Under the pieces are notes generated by a model. It did not search any database. It saw only the letters and a program-made list of their open reading frames with translations, and had not been told where the DNA came from. This document shows, piece by piece, positions 1-8,431 of a DNA stretch of 64,000 bases. Made by a program: the position numbers and the translations under genes. The DNA is from Brachybacterium kimchii (GTDB taxonomy: Bacteria; Actinomycetota; Actinomycetes; Actinomycetales; Dermabacteraceae), in contig NZ_CP097218.1 in the NCBI RefSeq assembly GCF_023373525.1, positions 3,844,001 to 3,908,000 of the forward strand, written 5' to 3'. Numbering within the stretch: the stretch's first letter is position 1; the number at the start of each line of letters is the position of its first letter.

Positions 1-144
1 CCGTAGAGTCGCCGACGATGATGACCAGTCAGGCCCGTTGCGGCCGCTCCCGGACAGGCGACCTGGTCGGTCCCTGATCCGCGCCCCTCCCGTCGTGCGC
101 ACGCCGTCGACCTACCCGACCCCGCGCACCGACCGAGGAGAACC

Positions 145-519
145 ATGACCGCGCACTTCAACCACACCATCATCGCCACTCGCGACCCTGAGGGACTCGC
201 TTCGTTCTACCGCGACCTGCTGGAAGCGGAGGAGGCCCCTTCCTGGGGCGTGTTCCAGAACCTGATCATCGGCAACGGCGTGCTGCTCCAGTTCGCCGCC
301 CCACCGATCGACTTCCCGCCTCAGCACTACGCATACCTGCTGGACGACGAGCACTTCGACCGCGCTCTCGCCTCGATCCGCGCGAGCGGGCGCGAGCACT
401 GGGCGGACCACACGAGGACCCGTCCCGGAGAGATCAACACGGAGCATGGGGGCCGTGGCGTCTATCTCCTGGACCCTTCTGGCCACTATCTGGAGCTCAT
501 CACGCGTCCATACCTCTGA
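145..519 (+). CDS. VOC (glyoxalase/bleomycin-resistance fold) protein
   Basis: This 124-residue protein is a single vicinal-oxygen-chelate module made of two beta-alpha-beta-beta-beta halves. It opens with HFNHTIIATRD, giving a putative metal-ligand His near residue 7, and ends with GVYLLDPSGHYLELI, where the Glu is the usual last metal ligand. The start is set by GAGGAGAA a few bases upstream. Family members act as dioxygenases, isomerases or antibiotic-binding proteins, and nothing in the neighbourhood fixes the substrate. It is convergent with the next gene, from which a strong hairpin separates it. The family is clear; the function is not. Confidence 0.85.
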   Translation: MTAHFNHTIIATRDPEGLASFYRDLLEAEEAPSWGVFQNLIIGNGVLLQFAAPPIDFPPQHYAYLLDDEHFDRALASIRASGREHWADHTRTRPGEINTEHGGRGVYLLDPSGHYLELITRPYL

Positions 520-540
520 ACCACTGAAGCCGGACGCATG

Positions 541-582
541 ACACGGCCGGGCGACGCGCGAAGGCGCGCCGCCCGGCCGTGT
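541..582. terminator. bidirectional terminator hairpin
   Basis: A perfect 13-bp stem (541-553 with 570-582, ACACGGCCGGGCG) encloses a second 5-bp stem (555-559 with 564-568) with a GAAG loop. It lies between two convergent genes and can serve both strands. There is no clear T-tract, as is common in actinobacteria. Confidence 0.8.
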
Positions 583-595
583 GTGCTGCCGTGGG

Positions 596-1738
596 TCAGA
601 TGGTCGACGCGAACGGGTCGAAGTCGACGGGGACCGTCGGCACCTCGGAGACCGAGCTCTTCACGGCCACGAACTCCTCGCTGGCCGCGGACTCCTCGGC
701 CGAGAGCATGATGTCCAGGACGTGGTAGCCCAGCTCGCCGCTCGCGACGTGCGGGCGGTCCTCGGCGATCGCGCGGACCATGTCCAGCAGGCCCAGGCCA
801 CGGCCGGTGACCGTGCCCTCCTGCGGGATCTCGATGCGCTCCTGGACGGGCGGCGCCTCGCCGAAGGACTCGAAGGGCTTCACGTACGAGATCGAGCCCT
901 CGAACATGTTCGGGTCCGGCAGGAAGATCGAGCCCTCGGTGCCGTGGATCTCGACGATGCCCTGGCGGGCGAGCGGCGAGTCGAAGCTGACCAGCGAGTT
1001 CGCCTGCTGGCCGGCCTCGAAGCTGGTGAGCAGCGAGAGCGTGGACGGCACCTCGACGGGGAAGGTCTCCCCGGCGCGGTCGCCCACCTGGATGGTGCGC
1101 TCGAGCTGCGCGCGCAGGCCCATGGCCGCGACCTTGTCCACGGTGCCGAACAGGCTCACGAGCGCCGTGATGTAGTACGGGCCGATGTCCAGCAGCGGAC
1201 CCGCGCCCTTGGCGAAGAGGAAGCCGGGGTTCGGGTGGAAGACCTCGGGGCCCTGCCACTGCATGGAGGTCTGGGCGAACAGCGGCGTGCCGATGGTGCC
1301 CTTGAGGATCTCGCGCTTGGCGGTCTGGAAGCCCGGGCCCAGCACGGTGTCGGGCGCGCAGCCCACGCGCAGGCCCTTGGCCTTCGCGTCCTCGAGCAGC
1401 TGCGCGGTGGACGCGCGGTCCAGGCCCAGCGGCTTCTCGGTCCACACGTGCTTGCCGGCGGCGATCGCGCTCGCGGAGACCTCGGCGTGCACGGCGGGGA
1501 TGGTCAGGTTGACGACGACCTGCACGTCCGGGTGGTCCAGGACGTCCTGGGCGGTGCCGGAGGCGGGGACGCCGTGCTTGGCGGCCTGGGACTTCGCGCG
1601 CTCCACGTCGAGATCTCCGAGGATCAGGACCTCGACGTCGGGGAACGAGCTCAGGTTCTCCAGGTAGGTGTCGGAGATGACGCCGACGCCGATGAAGCCG
1701 ACGCCGATCGGGCCGCCGGTGCTGCGGGTGGTGCTCAT
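596..1738 (-). CDS. Gfo/Idh/MocA family NAD(P)-dependent oxidoreductase
   Basis: This 380-residue sugar or cyclitol dehydrogenase-like protein has an N-terminal Rossmann fold (GVGFIGVGVISDTYL, residues 12-26) and the family's EKPLGLD motif at about residues 101-107. The C-terminal alpha/beta domain contains the DIGPYYITAL segment seen in this family. The start ATG overlaps the stop of the upstream isomerase gene by 4 bases (ATGA), so the two are almost certainly translated together. Together with that isomerase it probably handles a sugar or inositol-type compound under the divergent TetR regulator; the substrate cannot be read from sequence. Confidence 0.9.
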   Translation of the reverse strand: MSTTRSTGGPIGVGFIGVGVISDTYLENLSSFPDVEVLILGDLDVERAKSQAAKHGVPASGTAQDVLDHPDVQVVVNLTIPAVHAEVSASAIAAGKHVWTEKPLGLDRASTAQLLEDAKAKGLRVGCAPDTVLGPGFQTAKREILKGTIGTPLFAQTSMQWQGPEVFHPNPGFLFAKGAGPLLDIGPYYITALVSLFGTVDKVAAMGLRAQLERTIQVGDRAGETFPVEVPSTLSLLTSFEAGQQANSLVSFDSPLARQGIVEIHGTEGSIFLPDPNMFEGSISYVKPFESFGEAPPVQERIEIPQEGTVTGRGLGLLDMVRAIAEDRPHVASGELGYHVLDIMLSAEESAASEEFVAVKSSVSEVPTVPVDFDPFASTI

Positions 1739-2562
1739 GCGATGAATCCTCCGTCGCGCAGGAAGGCAAAGCTGGCGGCGACGTCCTCGAAGACGTCGCC
1801 AGGAGTGTGGTCGTACTCGATGACGGCGTACTTCAGGGAGTCGCCGGCGGCCTTCAGGGCGTCCTCGGTGGGCACCTCGCCCTCGCCGGGGTGACGCTGG
1901 TCGAGGCTCGCCGAGTCGAAGTCGGGGGCGTCGGGCGCGAAGGGGTTGCCCTGCGGCGGGACGCCGTCCTTCACGTGGACCGCGACGAGGCGGTCGCCGA
2001 GCGAGCGCACGAGCTCGGTCGGGTTCTGCCCGCCCACGATCGCCCAGAACAGGTCGAGCTCGATGACGACGCTCGGGTCGAGCAGGGAGACCATGTACTC
2101 GTACGCGGTCTTCCCGTCGAAGCTCGCGAGGAACTCCTGCGCGTGGTTGTGGTAGCCGACGCTCAGCCCGAAGGTCTTCGCGGTCTCGGAGGCGGCGTTC
2201 AGGCGCTCGGCGATGTCCTTGACGCCGTCCTGCGTGAGCCAGCGCTCGACGGGCACGAAGGGGTCGATGACGGTGGTCATCCCGATCTCCGCGGCGGCCT
2301 CGAAGACGACCTCGTTGGCGGGGGTGGGGATGGAGCCGTCCGGGGTCCACAGCTCGTCGGAGAGCAGCGGCGCGTGGCCGGTCGGGGAGGCGAGGCCGCT
2401 CGCGTCGAGCGCGGAGCGGATCTCGCGGGGCCGGCGCACGAAGTCGAATGCCTCGACGTTCTTCAGGCCGATCGCGGCGAGCTTGTCGAGGGAGCCGCCC
2501 ATGTCGTCGGAGAACTGCTGAGCAAGGGTGTACAGCTGCACGGAGCCGAGGGGGAGAGCCAC
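1735..2562 (-). CDS. sugar phosphate isomerase/epimerase (AP endonuclease 2-type TIM barrel)
   Basis: This 275-residue TIM-barrel protein carries the metal-site signatures YHNHAQEF, VIELDLFWAIVGG and VHVKDG, typical of xylose-isomerase-like sugar isomerases/epimerases such as inosose-related enzymes. The start is a GTG at 2562, preceded by GAAGGAAAG at good spacing; an upstream in-frame extension has no support. A -10-like TAGCGT lies at 2614-2609 on this strand, giving a short leader. It is the first gene of a two-gene operon with the Gfo/Idh/MocA oxidoreductase and is divergent from a TetR gene. Substrate unknown. Confidence 0.88.
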   Translation of the reverse strand: MALPLGSVQLYTLAQQFSDDMGGSLDKLAAIGLKNVEAFDFVRRPREIRSALDASGLASPTGHAPLLSDELWTPDGSIPTPANEVVFEAAAEIGMTTVIDPFVPVERWLTQDGVKDIAERLNAASETAKTFGLSVGYHNHAQEFLASFDGKTAYEYMVSLLDPSVVIELDLFWAIVGGQNPTELVRSLGDRLVAVHVKDGVPPQGNPFAPDAPDFDSASLDQRHPGEGEVPTEDALKAAGDSLKYAVIEYDHTPGDVFEDVAASFAFLRDGGFIA

Positions 2563-2616
2563 GGTGCCCTTCTTTCCTTCAGGAGTGGTGATGGGTGCGT
2601 ACGGCGCCACGCTAGC

Positions 2617-2643
2617 ACGGAAAAGTACCGTGTGGAGGTTTTC
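2617..2643. promoter_or_regulatory. candidate TetR operator between divergent genes
   Basis: Two nested inverted repeats lie here: ACGG-N7-CCGT (2617-2631) and GAAAA-N14-TTTTC (2620-2643). They overlap the -35 zones of both the isomerase promoter and the TetR gene promoter, the normal place for a repressor that controls itself and its neighbour. This is a candidate only. Confidence 0.4.
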
Positions 2644-2649
2644 TCGGGG

Positions 2650-2655
2650 TATGGT
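2650..2655 (+). promoter_or_regulatory. -10 box TATGGT, leaderless start of the TetR gene
   Basis: TATGGT is followed by 7 bases and then ATG at 2663, so the transcript would begin at the start codon. This decides between the in-frame ATGs at 2651 and 2663. Confidence 0.55.
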
Positions 2656-2662
2656 GCGGGCC

Positions 2663-3343
2663 ATGACGAGCAGCGAGCAGGGCGAGGGGAGCGACGCGGC
2701 TCCCGGGCGGCCCGACCCGGCGCACGACGCGCCCGCCGAGGCGCACGTCGAGGAGCAGGCGACCATCGGCCGGCCCGGCGCCTACGCCAAGGGCATGGCC
2801 CGACGGCGCCAGATCCTGGACCGCGCCATCGAGGTCTTCCGCGAGCGCGGGACCGACGGCACCTCGCTGCGCCGCATCGCCGAGGCCATCGGCGTCTCGC
2901 ACGCGGCGCTGCGCCACTACTTCGACTCCCTCGAGCAGCTGCTGGTGGCGGTCTACGCCCACGCCGAGGCCGCGCGCGACGACGACCCGGACCTGCCCGA
3001 GCCCTCGTCGGCCGTCGACGTCATGGTGCAGGCGGCCGTGCAGAACCTCGAGGTGCCCGGCCTCGTGCAGCTGTACTCGACGCTCGTCGCGGCCTCGCTC
3101 GAGGCGCGGTCGACCGAGGCGAAGGACTACTTCACCTCACGCTTCGCGCACCTGCGCGTCGCGCTCGAGGCGCGGGTGCGCGCCGAGCAGGAGGCGGGGG
3201 AGCTGCGCTCCGACGTCGATCCCGCGCAGATCGCGGCCCTGCTCGTGGCGGCGTCGGACGGCCTGCAGATCCAGTGGCTGCTGGAGCCCGACATCGATCT
3301 CGAGGGCACGCTGAGCGCCTTCCGCACTCTGCTGCGACCCTGA
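2663..3343 (+). CDS. TetR/AcrR family transcriptional regulator
   Basis: This 226-residue regulator has a disordered acidic N-terminus of about 30 residues, then a TetR DNA-binding domain with the helix-turn-helix in TSLRRIAEAIGVSHAALRHYF (read as two pieces, TSLRRIAEAI and GVSHAALRHYF). A ligand-binding helical domain fills the rest. It is divergent from the isomerase/oxidoreductase operon, with candidate operators between them, so repression of that operon relieved by a sugar-related ligand is the simplest reading. The start at 2663 is chosen from the -10 box placed exactly 7 bases upstream. Confidence 0.88.
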   Translation: MTSSEQGEGSDAAPGRPDPAHDAPAEAHVEEQATIGRPGAYAKGMARRRQILDRAIEVFRERGTDGTSLRRIAEAIGVSHAALRHYFDSLEQLLVAVYAHAEAARDDDPDLPEPSSAVDVMVQAAVQNLEVPGLVQLYSTLVAASLEARSTEAKDYFTSRFAHLRVALEARVRAEQEAGELRSDVDPAQIAALLVAASDGLQIQWLLEPDIDLEGTLSAFRTLLRP

Positions 3344-3378
3344 CCCTGCGGCCCTGACGCTGCGAACCCGGCCCCGCG

Positions 3379-4233
3379 TCAGTCCGCGGAGCCGTCCTCG
3401 CCGACGTTCTGCTCGAGGAGTCGGCGCAGCGTCGCGGCCCGGTCCGGGGTCATGGAGGCCCCGAGGCCCCGTGCGGTGTCCACGGACTGCGCGGGCGTGA
3501 GGTCGCGACGCTCGGTGGGGTCACCCTCCCGGCGGATGGTCAGCGCCGTGTCCGCGAGGCTGAAGTGGCCCTCCTCCATGAACCTCGAGACGATCAGGTG
3601 ATGGGTGAAGGGGCCCGAATCCGGGTCCCTCGACGTGATCACGTGGCCGCCGCGCACGTCGGCCGGCACCACGGGCAGGGTGTCGATCACGTGGGCGGTG
3701 CTGTCCCTGCGACGCAGCTCCCAGGTCTCCGCGCCGCCCGCCGTGCCGCGGTGCAGCGAGTACTCGCCGTGCGCCTCGTGCCGCACGGCGCCGTCGGACA
3801 TCCGCATCGGCTCGGTGATCGAGAGCCCGAAACCGGGGTCGCAGAGCAGCCTCGTGTCCTCGATCTGCACCTCGACGGCCATGTGGGTGCGGGTGTTGAC
3901 CGGGCTGTGCACGCGCCCCAGGCGCCGGGTCACCGCGAACCCGAGCGACTCGCACGTCGCGGCGAACAGCTGGGCGTGCTCGAAGCAGTACCCGCCGGTG
4001 CGCTCGACCAGCAGCCGGCGGGACACGGTCGCGGGCGCCACCCCCGGATGATCGCCCAGGAGCACGTCCACGTTCGCGAAGGGGAACGTGTGCACGTGCC
4101 GGCGATGGAGCTCGGCGAGCAGAGCGAGGTCCGGCTCCGAGCGCTCGAGCCCGAGGAGCTCGAGGTGGAGATCGACGTCGACGTCGGAGACATGCCAGGG
4201 GTCGGGGGCGGGAGTCATCGAGTCGCGGCTCAT
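3379..4233 (-). CDS. nat: arylamine N-acetyltransferase
   Basis: This enzyme moves an acetyl (or longer acyl) group from CoA to arylamines or hydrazines through a cysteine intermediate. The 284-residue protein has the diagnostic RTGGYCFE motif with Cys83, followed by His117 (TRTHMAVEV) and Asp132 (LLCDPGFG), so the Cys-His-Asp triad is complete. The length matches bacterial NATs. The start at 4233 has a TAGGCT -10 box 6 bases upstream on the minus strand, so it is probably leaderless. No cofactor or pathway partner is adjacent. Confidence 0.92.
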   Translation of the reverse strand: MSRDSMTPAPDPWHVSDVDVDLHLELLGLERSEPDLALLAELHRRHVHTFPFANVDVLLGDHPGVAPATVSRRLLVERTGGYCFEHAQLFAATCESLGFAVTRRLGRVHSPVNTRTHMAVEVQIEDTRLLCDPGFGLSITEPMRMSDGAVRHEAHGEYSLHRGTAGGAETWELRRRDSTAHVIDTLPVVPADVRGGHVITSRDPDSGPFTHHLIVSRFMEEGHFSLADTALTIRREGDPTERRDLTPAQSVDTARGLGASMTPDRAATLRRLLEQNVGEDGSAD

Positions 4234-4332
4234 GCGTCCAGCCTAGAAGCCCGGCTCGTGGGCGAGGCCGGCGGGATCTGTCCGGGGCTTCGCTGGTAGC
4301 GGAGCGGCGGGTCCCCCCAGGAGCCCGGCACC

Positions 4333-4338
4333 TAGGCT
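4333..4338 (+). promoter_or_regulatory. -10 box TAGGCT, leaderless start of the ABC exporter
   Basis: TAGGCT ends 6 bases before the GTG start codon at 4345 and no ribosome binding site is present. Confidence 0.55.
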
Positions 4339-4344
4339 GACACG

Positions 4345-6165
4345 GTGTCGTCCCTCGTGCGCATCGTGCGCTTCACCCGTGAGCTGTCCCCGCTCTACCT
4401 CCTCATCGTCCTCTGCTCGGTCGTCACCGCGCTGACCGGCCTCGCCGTCCCCTTCATCATCGGTCACGCGACCGACGTGGTCACCGGTGCCGTGGGCGGC
4501 AGCATCGACGCCGCCTCCGCCACCCGCACCGTGCTCTGGCTCGCCTTCGCGCTGCTGCTCGCGGAGCTCGCGAACACGCTTCTGTCGAACCTCGGCGGCT
4601 ACTACGGCGACCGCATGAGCAACCGCCTGCGCACGATCCTCTCGGTGCGCTACTTCGACAAGCTGCTCGCCCTGCCGCAGCGCTGGTTCGACACCGAGCT
4701 GACCGGCACGATCGTCTCGCGCCTGAACCGTTCGATCGCCGAGGTCTCGAACTTCGCGAAGACCTTCTCGAACTCCTTCGCGACGATGCTCATCACGACC
4801 TTCGCGGTCCTGGGCATCTCCGCCTTCTACTTCTGGCCGCTCGCGGTGCTGCTGCTCGTCATCTTCCCGGTCTACGTGTGGCTGACCGCGCTGACCTCGA
4901 AGAAGTGGCAGAAGCTCGAGGGCGCGAAGAACGAGCAGGTGGACCACGCGGGCGGGCGCTTCGCCGAGGTCATCGGCCAGATCCGCGTCGTGAAGTCCTT
5001 CGTGCGCGAGCGCTCGGAGCTCGACGGCTTCCGGGGGCGCTTCGAGGCGACCGACGATCTCACCTCCGAGCAGTCCGCCCACTGGCACCGCATGGACGTG
5101 CTGCGCCGCGGCGTCCTGAACGTCATCTTCTTCGCGATCTACGCGATCATCTTCGTGCTCACCGCGCGCGGCCAGTTCTCGCTGGGCCAGATGGTGCTGC
5201 TGATCCAGCTGATGAACATGGCACGCGACCCCGTGCAGTCGATGAGCTGGGTGATCGACTCGTCCCAGCGTGCGATCGCGGGCTCCCGCGACTACTTCCG
5301 CGTCATGGAGACGCCCGTGGATCCGCGCACCCCGCACGTGGCGGCCGCACCCGGCGCCGACGGCCTCGAGGCGGAGGATCTGCCCGTGCCCGTCCTCGGC
5401 GCACCGATGATCGCCTTCGATGACGTCCGCTTCGCCTACGAGAACGGCGAGGACGTCCTGCACGGGGTCTCCTTCGACGTCGCGCGCGGGGAGAAGGTCG
5501 CCCTGGTCGGCGAGTCCGGCGGCGGCAAGTCCACGATCGTGAACCTGCTGCTCGGCCTCTACGAGACCCGCACCGGACGCGTCGACATCGCCGGCCATCC
5601 CCTCACGGACCTGCCGCTGGGCCAGCTGCGCCGCGAGATCGGCGTGGTCTTCCAGGACGCCGCCCTGTTCTCCGGCACGATCCGGGAGAACATCGCCTAC
5701 GGCAGGCCCGATGCGTCCGACGAGGAGATCCGCGAGGCCGCCCGCCGTGCGAACGCCGACCGCTTCATCGAGCGCTTCACCGGCGGATACGACACCGTGA
5801 TCGGGGAGCGCGGGCTGCGGCTCTCCGGCGGTCAGCGCCAGCGGATCGCGGTGGCCCGCGCGATGCTCAAGGACGCGCCGATCCTCGTGCTCGACGAGGC
5901 GACGTCGGCCCTGGACACCAAGGCCGAGCGGCAGGTGCAGGCCGGGCTCGAGGAGCTCATGGCCGGACGCACCTCGCTGATCATCGCCCACCGCCTCTCG
6001 ACGATCGCGAGCGTGGACCGCATCGTCACCCTGCGCGACGGGCACGTCGACGAGATCGGCGCCCCGGAGGACCTCGCGGCATCCGGCGGCATCTACGCCG
6101 AGCTCCTGTCGCTGCAGGACTCGGGACGGAAGAAGGATCTGGCGAGGTTCGGTTTCCGCGCCTAG
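4345..6165 (+). CDS. ABC exporter, fused membrane and ATPase domains
   Basis: This 606-residue half-transporter works as a dimer at the membrane. Six transmembrane helices fill about residues 1-310; the ATPase domain follows with Walker A GESGGGKST (about residue 390), signature LSGGQRQR (about 493), Walker B ILVLDEATSALD and switch His in IIAHRLSTI. It belongs to the multidrug/lipid exporter class (MsbA/LmrA type). No partner half-transporter is adjacent, so a homodimer is likely. Substrate unknown. GTG start, probably leaderless. Confidence 0.92.
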   Translation: MSSLVRIVRFTRELSPLYLLIVLCSVVTALTGLAVPFIIGHATDVVTGAVGGSIDAASATRTVLWLAFALLLAELANTLLSNLGGYYGDRMSNRLRTILSVRYFDKLLALPQRWFDTELTGTIVSRLNRSIAEVSNFAKTFSNSFATMLITTFAVLGISAFYFWPLAVLLLVIFPVYVWLTALTSKKWQKLEGAKNEQVDHAGGRFAEVIGQIRVVKSFVRERSELDGFRGRFEATDDLTSEQSAHWHRMDVLRRGVLNVIFFAIYAIIFVLTARGQFSLGQMVLLIQLMNMARDPVQSMSWVIDSSQRAIAGSRDYFRVMETPVDPRTPHVAAAPGADGLEAEDLPVPVLGAPMIAFDDVRFAYENGEDVLHGVSFDVARGEKVALVGESGGGKSTIVNLLLGLYETRTGRVDIAGHPLTDLPLGQLRREIGVVFQDAALFSGTIRENIAYGRPDASDEEIREAARRANADRFIERFTGGYDTVIGERGLRLSGGQRQRIAVARAMLKDAPILVLDEATSALDTKAERQVQAGLEELMAGRTSLIIAHRLSTIASVDRIVTLRDGHVDEIGAPEDLAASGGIYAELLSLQDSGRKKDLARFGFRA

Positions 6166-6282
6166 GGCGAGGCGGACGGGGCATGCGGCGGTCCTGCAGC
6201 CGCCCGGACGGCCCGACCCACACCAGCCGCCCGCGCGCAAGAATGGACGCGACAGCAGACCGGAAGAAAAGGACCCCAGCAC

Positions 6283-6882
6283 ATGACCAAGCGCATCCTC
6301 GTCGTCGGAGCCCGTGGACTCATCGGATCGGAGGCGGCCTCCGCACTCGAAGCTGCAGGCCACGAGGTCATCCGGGCCTCGCGCAGCAGCGGCGAGCACG
6401 TCGACCTCACCGACCCCGCCTCGATCGAGGCCCTCTTCGAGCGCATCGGCGATGTCGACGCGGTCGTCTCGACCACCGGCGTCGTCGCCTTCAAGCCCTT
6501 CACCGAGCTCACCCTCGACGACTTCCGCGACGGCGTGGCGGACAAGGCCCTCGGCCAGATCGCCCTCGTCACGCTCGGCGCGGCGCATGTGCGCGATGGC
6601 GGTTCGTTCACCCTCACCAGCGGAGTCCTCTCCGCGGAGCCGATCGAGACCGGCGCCGCCGCGTCGGTCGCCAACGGCGCGCTGGACTCGTTCGCGATCG
6701 CCGCCGCCGTCGGCCTGCCCCGCGGCATCCGCATCAACACCGTGAGCCCCAGTGTCATCGCCGAGGCCACCGGCTACCACTCCAGCTTCCCCGGCTTCCC
6801 GCAGACCCCCGTCGCCGAGGCGGCCCGCGCGGTCGTCCGCTCGGTCGACGGCGTGGAGACGGGGCAGATCTTCTCGGTCTGA
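6283..6882 (+). CDS. short SDR-family protein without the YxxxK pair
   Basis: This 199-residue Rossmann protein starts RILVVGARGLIGSEAA and has the SDR end signature GIRINTVSPSVIAEATG. The usual catalytic Tyr-x-x-x-Lys is missing: the position after the TLTSGVL serine strand reads TGAAASVANGALDSF. This matches a small group of short SDR-like proteins I recall with the same NGA/NGAL replacement, so the loss may be a subgroup trait rather than decay. AAAGGA upstream supports the start. A dehydrogenase or a binding role is possible. Confidence 0.85.
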   Translation: MTKRILVVGARGLIGSEAASALEAAGHEVIRASRSSGEHVDLTDPASIEALFERIGDVDAVVSTTGVVAFKPFTELTLDDFRDGVADKALGQIALVTLGAAHVRDGGSFTLTSGVLSAEPIETGAAASVANGALDSFAIAAAVGLPRGIRINTVSPSVIAEATGYHSSFPGFPQTPVAEAARAVVRSVDGVETGQIFSV

Positions 6883-7015
6883 TCCCCGCGGAGGCCGGAG
6901 GTCGGATGCCGGATTCCGGATGCGGGGCGCGCGCCGCCGGGCGCCGGATGCCCGGCAGCGCCGCCCCGCACAGCCCCTTCTTCGGGAACTCCACAGCTCC
7001 TGCTCAGGGCGGTCG

Positions 7016-7021
7016 ATAGCA
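7016..7021 (+). promoter_or_regulatory. -10-like TAGCAT before the SPFH operon
   Basis: TAGCAT lies about 50 bases before the ATG at 7072, leaving a short leader that carries AAGGAG. It would drive the SPFH/zinc-ribbon/small membrane protein/FAD dehydrogenase run. Confidence 0.4.
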
Positions 7022-7071
7022 TGGTCCGCATCACATGACGACCGGCCTCCCGGGGGACGAAGGAGATCAGC

Positions 7072-8379
7072 ATGGGCTTCATCCAGGCATTCAAGGGCGC
7101 CATCGGCGGCATGTTCGCCGACCAGTGGAAGGACTTCCTCACGGTGCCCGACGGGCTCCCGGCGACGGCGGCCCTGTTCCCCGCGGTCCCGCGCGGCACC
7201 AACGCCGGCCGCGGCTCGAACGTGCGCGGCTCGCAGTCGATCATCACCAACGGCTCCCGGATCCTCGTGCCCGAGGGCTACGGCCTGGTGACGGTGCTCG
7301 ACGGCAAGGCGACCGGCTTCATCACCGAGGCGGGCGGCTACGAGTTCCAGGGCGATGCGCCGGACTCGAAGTCCGTCTTCGCCGGGGACGACGTGATGTC
7401 CTCGACCGTGGGCATGAGCTGGGAGCGCTTCAAGTTCGGTGGCCGCCCCACCTCCCAGCAGCTCGCGTTCTTCGTGAACCTCAAGGAGATCCCCGACAAC
7501 CGCTTCGGCACGCAGTCGGAGATCTACTGGGACGACGCCTACCTCAACGCGCAGGTCGGGGCGCTGGCCCGCGGCTCGTACACGATGCGGATCCTCGACC
7601 CGCTGCTGTTCGTGCACAACTACGTGCCCGCCTCGTTCATCACCGAGAACGCCGGGGTCTTCGACTTCTCCGACCCGGACAACCCGGCCGGCAACCAGCT
7701 GTTCCGCGAGGTCGTGTCCTCGCTCGCCGCCGCGTTCTCCCGCTACACGAACGACCCCGACAAGGGGAACCGGATCACCCGCATCCAGTCCGACGCCGTC
7801 GGCTTCGCGCAGTCCCTCGCGGCCGTCGTCGAGGAGGACTACCGCTGGTCGAGCGACCGCGGCCTCGCGATCGTGAAGGTCGCGATCGCCTCGATCGAGT
7901 ACGACCAGAACACCCGCGCGCTACTCAACGACGTCCAGAAGGCCGACGCCCTCTCCGGCAACCGCTCGCAGTCCTTCATGAACCAGGCCGTCGCCCGCGG
8001 CGTCCAGGGCGCCGGCGAGAACGGCGGCGGCCAGGGCCTCGCGATGATGGGCATGGGCATGAACGCGACCGGCGGGATCGTGCAGCCCTCGCAGGCCCAG
8101 ACCCCTCCCGGACTGAACTTCGGGAACCAGCAGGGTCAGCAGCAGGGCCAGCAGAACCAGCAGCAGGGCCAGCAGACCGCTGGCGAGCCCGACCAGGCCC
8201 AGGCCGCGGGAGCCTCGGCAGGCGCTTCCGGAGGGGCTCCGGCCGACGGGGCCGCCGGCTCCGCTCCGGCCGCGGACGACCCGGTCGCCAAGCTCGGCCA
8301 GTACAAGCAGATGCTGGACCAGGGGCTGATCTCGCAGGAGGACTACGACGCGGCCAAGAAGAAGGCGCTGGGTCTCTGA
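7072..8379 (+). CDS. SPFH domain protein with C-terminal SHOCT helix (YdjI-like)
   Basis: This 435-residue protein has an SPFH (band-7-like) scaffold in about residues 30-290, with recognisable segments such as FKFGGRPTSQQLAFFVNLKEI split by conserved aromatic strands. A Gly/Gln/Met-rich linker (about 300-390, many GQQ steps) follows, then a SHOCT segment, KLGQYKQMLDQGLISQEDYD, at the end. There is no transmembrane helix, so it likely lies on the inner membrane face as an oligomer. In Bacillus subtilis the YdjI homologue helps recruit PspA with the zinc-ribbon protein YdjG. The next genes here fit that pairing, but no pspA is seen. Confidence 0.85.
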   Translation: MGFIQAFKGAIGGMFADQWKDFLTVPDGLPATAALFPAVPRGTNAGRGSNVRGSQSIITNGSRILVPEGYGLVTVLDGKATGFITEAGGYEFQGDAPDSKSVFAGDDVMSSTVGMSWERFKFGGRPTSQQLAFFVNLKEIPDNRFGTQSEIYWDDAYLNAQVGALARGSYTMRILDPLLFVHNYVPASFITENAGVFDFSDPDNPAGNQLFREVVSSLAAAFSRYTNDPDKGNRITRIQSDAVGFAQSLAAVVEEDYRWSSDRGLAIVKVAIASIEYDQNTRALLNDVQKADALSGNRSQSFMNQAVARGVQGAGENGGGQGLAMMGMGMNATGGIVQPSQAQTPPGLNFGNQQGQQQGQQNQQQGQQTAGEPDQAQAAGASAGASGGAPADGAAGSAPAADDPVAKLGQYKQMLDQGLISQEDYDAAKKKALGL

Positions 8380-8431
8380 CCCGGCCGTCGGCCCCCCTGG
8401 CACCTCGACACCAGACCACGGAAGACCCGCG

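Noticed and set aside
4243-7617. Very long open frame on the minus strand (over 1100 codons)
   Set aside because: Runs antisense to the ABC exporter and SDR genes; its composition is Arg/Gly/Ala-rich and it has no domain. It results from GC-rich third positions. The same applies to other long antisense frames in the window.
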